A DNA stretch of 8,366 bases from assembly GCA_031267055.1 (NCBI GenBank), contig JAIRZV010000113.1:1-8366 (forward strand). Reading direction: 5' to 3'. The position numbers and the translations under genes are program-made. Below, one piece after another: positions 5,160 to 8,366 of this stretch. The notes under the pieces were generated by a model that saw nothing but the letters and a program-made list of their open reading frames with translations, did no database searches and had not been told where the DNA came from. Positions within the stretch are counted from its first letter, which is position 1, and every line of letters begins with the position of its first letter. Source of the DNA: Candidatus Margulisiibacteriota bacterium. GTDB taxonomy: Bacteria > Margulisbacteria > Termititenacia > Termititenacales > Termititenacaceae.

Positions 5160-5738
5160 ATGGGGAAGAAATTCATTTTAATTCTGAGTGTCGTCGCCGC
5201 TATTTTATTTTCTGCCGAAGGAGAAAAAACTATGACCGCCAATCCAGTGGTTGCTCTGAAAACCAGTGAGGGAGTTATCAAAATTGAATTGTATCCCGAC
5301 AAAGCTCCGGTGACTGTCAAGAACTTTTTGGCGTATGCTAACGAGGGCTTTTATAATGGCACGATTTTTCACCGCGTGATTCCCAATTTCATGATACAGG
5401 GCGGCGGTTTTGAGACCGGCCTGGCGCAAAAAGAAACCAAAGACCAGATCGTCAATGAAGCCGGCAATGGCCTTTCCAATGCGCGCGGGACTGTCGCCAT
5501 GGCGCGGACAAATGTCGTGGACAGCGCAACCGCGCAGTTTTTTATCAATGTGGCGGACAACACTTTTCTCGATCATGCTGACGACACGCCGCGCGGTTTT
5601 GGTTACTGCGTGTTCGGCAAAGTCATCGAGGGGCTGGACGTCGCAGACAAGATCGTCAATGTGCCGCGCGGCAATTTTGGCTATCATCAAGATGTGCCCA
5701 AAGAAGACATTGTGATTATTTCGGCTACTGTAGAATAA
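5160..5738 (+). CDS. Cyclophilin-type peptidyl-prolyl cis-trans isomerase, two possible starts
   Basis: It catalyses cis-trans isomerisation of X-Pro bonds during folding. From 5160 the product is 192 residues: a signal-like MGKK plus hydrophobic 5-19, then a full cyclophilin domain (about 28-192). Conserved parts are FHRVIPNFMIQGGGF (70-84, catalytic Arg72 and Gln80), RGTVAMAR (109-116), SATAQFFIN (122-130) and GYCVFGKVIEGLD (148-160). It resembles both periplasmic PpiA and cytoplasmic PpiB. A second ATG at 5232 (residue 25) has an AAGGAG Shine-Dalgarno and would give a 168-residue cytoplasmic form. The presumed cleavage region (ILFSAEGEK) is poor, with Phe at -3, so the long form might stay anchored. 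The gene starts 26 bp after the ATP-grasp stop but has its own promoter. It ends 12 bp before the convergent sua5 stop. Confidence 0.94.
   Translation: MGKKFILILSVVAAILFSAEGEKTMTANPVVALKTSEGVIKIELYPDKAPVTVKNFLAYANEGFYNGTIFHRVIPNFMIQGGGFETGLAQKETKDQIVNEAGNGLSNARGTVAMARTNVVDSATAQFFINVADNTFLDHADDTPRGFGYCVFGKVIEGLDVADKIVNVPRGNFGYHQDVPKEDIVIISATVE
5218..5223 (+). promoter_or_regulatory. Internal Shine-Dalgarno for a shorter cyclophilin
   Basis: AAGGAG at 5218-5223 lies 8 nt before the in-frame ATG at 5232. It is the only Shine-Dalgarno-like site for this gene and it follows the signal-like segment. It would direct a second, cytoplasmic form from the same or a longer transcript. Confidence 0.6.
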
Positions 5739-5750
5739 GCGCCACGCGAA

Positions 5751-6704
5751 TTACTTTTCCTGCGTCTGCCAGCGATAAGCGGCTTTGCGCAATCTATCCA
5801 TTATCGCCAAACCGATTCCCGTTTCCGGCACAGGCTCGGCCACAATACAGTCGATCTTTGCGTCTTCCATTCTGTGCAACGCGCCAAATAAATTAGCCGC
5901 GGCTTCGCGCAAATCGCCGCGTAGCGAAAGTATTTCAGATAGTTTGTAACCGGCAGTGTTTTCGCCGCGCAGAGAAATTATTCCGGCGCGGGTCTTGTCC
6001 ACATTTTTTTGTCCTAGAAAATACAGCGGCTTGGCCGGACTATAATGTGATTTTAATAAACCTGGTGATGGCAGATCGGAGGCGGCGCGGCCGGAAGCTG
6101 GCAGGATTTTTTCTAAATCCGCCCGCGTGATCACACCCTGCCGCAATATCGTAAACCCATCTTCCTGCAAAGAAATCACTGTCGACTCGATGCCGACTCT
6201 GGCCGCGCCACCGTCCAGCACGCACTCCAGCGCCGGAAACTGTTTGCGGACATGCTCGGCGGTGGTCGGACTCAAACAGCCAAATTTATTTGCGCTCGGC
6301 GCGGCGATCGGACAGCCGGACTGCCGGATCAATTCCAGCGCGATAGCGTTATCCGGCATACGCAACGCGACCGTCGGCAGTCCGGCGGTGACAATATCCG
6401 GTATGCGCGTGTTTTTCGGCAGAACTATGGTCAGCGGCCCCGGCCAAAATTTTTCCGTCAGCCACTGTATATAGGTTTGTTGCAAGGGCATTACGCATTG
6501 TGAGTCCACGATGTAATCAAAAATTTGTGCGGGCGCGGCGAGATGCACGATCAGCGGATCAAAACTCGGTCTTTCCTTTAGCTCAAAAACTCTGGCCACC
6601 GCTTTTGCTTCGAGAGCGTTGGCGCCCAGACCGTACACTGTCTCCGTCGGAAAAGCGACCACTCCGCCGTTGCGGATAATCTCCGCCGCGCGTTTTATTT
6701 TCAT
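5751..6704 (-). CDS. L-threonylcarbamoyladenylate synthase, Sua5 type
   Basis: It makes threonylcarbamoyl-AMP from threonine, bicarbonate and ATP, the first step of t6A37 synthesis in ANN-decoding tRNAs; TsaB/TsaD then transfer the group. The 317 residues have the two-domain Sua5 layout rather than the short TsaC. The YrdC domain (1-200) has FPTETVYGLG (18-27), KERPSFDPLIVH (43-54), WPGPLT (87-92), SANKFG (137-142) and ESTV (173-176). The linker SPGLLKSHYSP (213-223), which closes over the active site in Sua5, is present, followed by a C-terminal Sua5 domain (about 225-317). KERPSFDPL replaces the usual KGRPxxNPL but keeps the K-x-R motif. ATG 6704 is preceded by AAGG at 8 nt. It is convergent with the cyclophilin gene, with 12 bp between stops and no room for a terminator. 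Confidence 0.95.
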   Translation of the reverse strand: MKIKRAAEIIRNGGVVAFPTETVYGLGANALEAKAVARVFELKERPSFDPLIVHLAAPAQIFDYIVDSQCVMPLQQTYIQWLTEKFWPGPLTIVLPKNTRIPDIVTAGLPTVALRMPDNAIALELIRQSGCPIAAPSANKFGCLSPTTAEHVRKQFPALECVLDGGAARVGIESTVISLQEDGFTILRQGVITRADLEKILPASGRAASDLPSPGLLKSHYSPAKPLYFLGQKNVDKTRAGIISLRGENTAGYKLSEILSLRGDLREAAANLFGALHRMEDAKIDCIVAEPVPETGIGLAIMDRLRKAAYRWQTQEK

Positions 6705-6738
6705 AAAATTACCTTAACACGGATTTTGGTCTTTTGGT

Positions 6739-6766
6739 ATGATAACCGGATTAAGTTCGAATCCAA
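6739..6766 (-). promoter_or_regulatory. Candidate promoter of the Sua5 gene
   Basis: On the minus strand TTGGAT (6766-6761) and TATCAT (6744-6739) are spaced by 16 bp and would start transcription about 30 nt before the ATG. The -35 part lies inside repeat copy B. Two TTTTGGT copies (6724-6730, 6732-6738, plus strand) lie just downstream of the -10. This rests on consensus match only. Confidence 0.35.
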
Positions 6767-6810
6767 CGCGCTCCGGCAAAATATTCGCTCCGCAGAAACA
6801 AGTATTTTCA
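6747..6810. repeat. Palindromic repeat element, copy B (partial, inverted)
   Basis: CGGCAAAATATTCGCTC (6774-6790) is an exact 17-nt reverse complement of 1752-1768 in copy A. TTAAGTTCGA (6751-6760) is the exact reverse complement of 1784-1793, and AGTATTTTCA (6801-6810) of 1712-1721. Order is conserved and the spacers partly match. The element sits between the nadA stop and the Sua5 start, again just downstream of a minus-strand gene. Confidence 0.65.
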
Positions 6811-6826
6811 CCGCTCAAATATTTAT

Positions 6827-7738
6827 TTAAGTTAATTCCAGCATTTTTTGTATCGCCTGCCGCGCTTTGTCCGCCACAGCTGTATCGACACTCACCAAAT
6901 TTGTTTCGTTTTCCAAAACATTCAGCAATTTTTCCGGTGTGTTTTTTTTCATATTGGGACAGACAGCCAGCGGCGTCACGGGATAAAACTTTTTAGCGGG
7001 ATTATCCGTCCGCAAACGATATAGCAGATTGTTTTCACTGGCGACAATAAACTCTTCTGCCGCGGACGCCGCCGCGTATTTTTGCATTTGGCCGGTGGAG
7101 CCGATAAAGTCCGCTTGATCTAAAATATTCTTGTTGTTTTCTGGATGCGCCAAAACCAGAGCTTGCGGATGCTCGGCTTTGACCCGTGCCAAAAATTCCG
7201 CGAGTATGCGGTGATGCGTCGGACAAAAACCCGGCCATAAAATTATTTCTTTATCGGGGATTTGCGCGGCGACATAGGCGCCCAAACTCCGGTCCGGCAC
7301 AAAAATTATCTTTTTCTGCGGCAGTTTGCGGACAATATCCACCGCGTTGGCCGAAGTAACGCAAATATCCGACACGGCTTTGACCGCTGCGGTGCTGTTT
7401 ACATAAGTTACGACCGCCGCGCCGGGGTGCATATTTTTTAATTTCACCACTCCGTCCGCGTCGGCCATGTCTGCCATAGGACAGCCGGCGTTCGGCTCCG
7501 GAATAAAAACTTTCTTTTGCGGAGAGAGCAGCGCGGCGGTTTCGGCCATGAAATACACACCGCAAAAAATTATTTTGTCCTGCGGGACAGACGCATCCGC
7601 GGATTTGCGGCTCAAACCCAGACTGTCACCTACAAAATCCGCGAGATCCTGTATTTCCGGCGGAGTGTAAACATGCGCCAAGATCAGCGCATTTTTCTCT
7701 CGCTTCAATTGCTGAATACGCGCGGCGATTTCGGTCAT
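6827..7738 (-). CDS. nadA: Quinolinate synthase A
   Basis: NadA condenses iminoaspartate with dihydroxyacetone phosphate to quinolinate, the committed step of de novo NAD synthesis, using an oxygen-sensitive [4Fe-4S] cluster. The 303-residue product has the triplicated fold with three cluster cysteines at C86 (NAGCPMADM), C172 (WPGFCPTHH) and C260 (LAVCPNMKK). Their spacings of 86 and 88 match the family. Substrate-binding motifs include LAHVYTPPEIQDLADFVGDS (20-39), YVNSTAAVKA (112-121), PDRSLG (148-153), HPE (198-200) and GSTGQM (213-218). The length is typical of the short NadA class. The ATG at 7738 follows the purH TAA with no gap and no Shine-Dalgarno, so terminating ribosomes may reinitiate. 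nadB and nadC are not in the window. Repeat copy B begins 17 bp after the stop. Confidence 0.97.
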   Translation of the reverse strand: MTEIAARIQQLKREKNALILAHVYTPPEIQDLADFVGDSLGLSRKSADASVPQDKIIFCGVYFMAETAALLSPQKKVFIPEPNAGCPMADMADADGVVKLKNMHPGAAVVTYVNSTAAVKAVSDICVTSANAVDIVRKLPQKKIIFVPDRSLGAYVAAQIPDKEIILWPGFCPTHHRILAEFLARVKAEHPQALVLAHPENNKNILDQADFIGSTGQMQKYAAASAAEEFIVASENNLLYRLRTDNPAKKFYPVTPLAVCPNMKKNTPEKLLNVLENETNLVSVDTAVADKARQAIQKMLELT

Positions 7739-8366
7739 TTAATGTTTGAAATGCCGGCGACCGGTAAAGACCATAGCAAGGCCGTGCTCGTCGCAGGCCG
7801 CAATGGATTCCGCGTCGCGCACCGAGCCGCCTGGCTGAATAATTTCCTGTACGCCGACTTTGGCCGCGTTGTCTACCACATCGCGGAAGGGGAAAAACGC
7901 ATCGGAAGCCAGCAGACAACCCGGCAATTTTTCCGCATTGTGCTCACGGGCTTTTTTGACCGCGCAGTCAAAAGCGTCAATGCGCGACATTTGCCCCGCG
8001 CCCACACCGATTGTCGCGCCGTCTCTGGCCAGCACGACCGCGTTGGATTTCACGTGCCGGCAAATTTTCCAGGCAAATAATAAATTCCGCAAATCCTGCG
8101 GAGATTTTTTGGTCTGCAGCTGCAAATCTTTTTCCGCTGTCAGCATTCTGTCACGGTCTTGCACCAGATAACCGTTGTTTGTTCTTTTAACATCAGGGCC
8201 ACTGTAAGTAAAATCCGTTTTGATCAGGCGGATATTTTTCTTTTCCTGCAATTTGGCCAGCGCGTCAGGCGTAAAATCCGGCGCGACCACCACCTCGACA
8301 AAAAGTTTGGCCACACGCTCGGCCAGCTCCGCGGAGACGGGGCGGTTGACACCGACGATGCCGCCG
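7739..8366 (-). CDS. purH: Bifunctional AICAR transformylase/IMP cyclohydrolase, C-terminal part (5' end outside window)
   Basis: PurH performs the last two steps of purine synthesis: formyl transfer from 10-formyl-THF to AICAR, then ring closure to IMP. Only the last 208 residues are present; the frame is open to the window edge at 8365, so the GTG at 8314 is not the start. The visible part is the AICAR transformylase domain. It starts GGIVGVNRPV, then FVEVVVAP, NAVVLARDGATIGVGAGQMSR (about 108-128), ASDAFFPF (153-160), EIIQPGGSVRD (174-184) and the family-typical end TGRRHFKH (201-208). The catalytic Lys-His pair and the IMP cyclohydrolase domain lie upstream, outside the window. The stop abuts the nadA start, which implies one transcript. 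Confidence 0.96.
   Translation of the reverse strand, partial: GGIVGVNRPVSAELAERVAKLFVEVVVAPDFTPDALAKLQEKKNIRLIKTDFTYSGPDVKRTNNGYLVQDRDRMLTAEKDLQLQTKKSPQDLRNLLFAWKICRHVKSNAVVLARDGATIGVGAGQMSRIDAFDCAVKKAREHNAEKLPGCLLASDAFFPFRDVVDNAAKVGVQEIIQPGGSVRDAESIAACDEHGLAMVFTGRRHFKH

Noticed and set aside
7517..8080. 187-codon plus-strand open frame across nadA and purH.
   Set aside because: It lies antisense to two highly conserved enzymes; it is a shadow frame.

Overview
This window reads as an ordinary chromosomal segment from an uncultivated-looking bacterium. The coding DNA is moderately GC-rich and genes alternate strand often. Several starts have no Shine-Dalgarno site and sit 6-8 nt behind a TATAAT-like box, which suggests leaderless mRNAs. 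I cannot place the lineage from sequence alone. NAD synthesis (nadA), purine synthesis (purH) and surface-glycan genes argue against a strongly reduced symbiont.

Layout. 1-984 (+): C-terminal part of a P2-type cation ATPase, cut by the window edge. 1005-1448 (-): an AT-rich orphan gene with an EF-hand-like loop, whose ribosome binding site lies inside a perfect 13-bp hairpin. 1449-1727: an intergenic region with an 18-base G run, a strong terminator-type hairpin and a possible alternative fold. 1728-2321 (-): tadA, whose 3' end runs into a 107-bp palindromic repeat. 2351-5133: a small glycan cluster with two family 2 glycosyltransferases (+ and -, overlapping tail to tail) and a TupA-like ATP-grasp protein (+). 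5160-5738 (+): a cyclophilin with two plausible starts. 5751-6704 (-): a Sua5-type threonylcarbamoyl-AMP synthase. 6747-6810: a second copy of the repeat. 6827-8366 (-): purH (partial) followed directly by nadA.

How the genes relate. The two glycosyltransferases and the ATP-grasp protein probably act on one cell-surface polysaccharide. tadA and sua5 both make modified tRNA bases needed for decoding. purH and nadA abut (TAA followed at once by ATG) and are probably co-transcribed.

I found no complete undescribed system. The points most worth a second look are the anti-SD-like leader hairpin and G18 tract around the AT-rich orphan gene, the dispersed palindromic repeat that has become the C-terminus of TadA, the near-perfect 28-bp palindrome forming a back-to-back promoter, and the dual-start cyclophilin.
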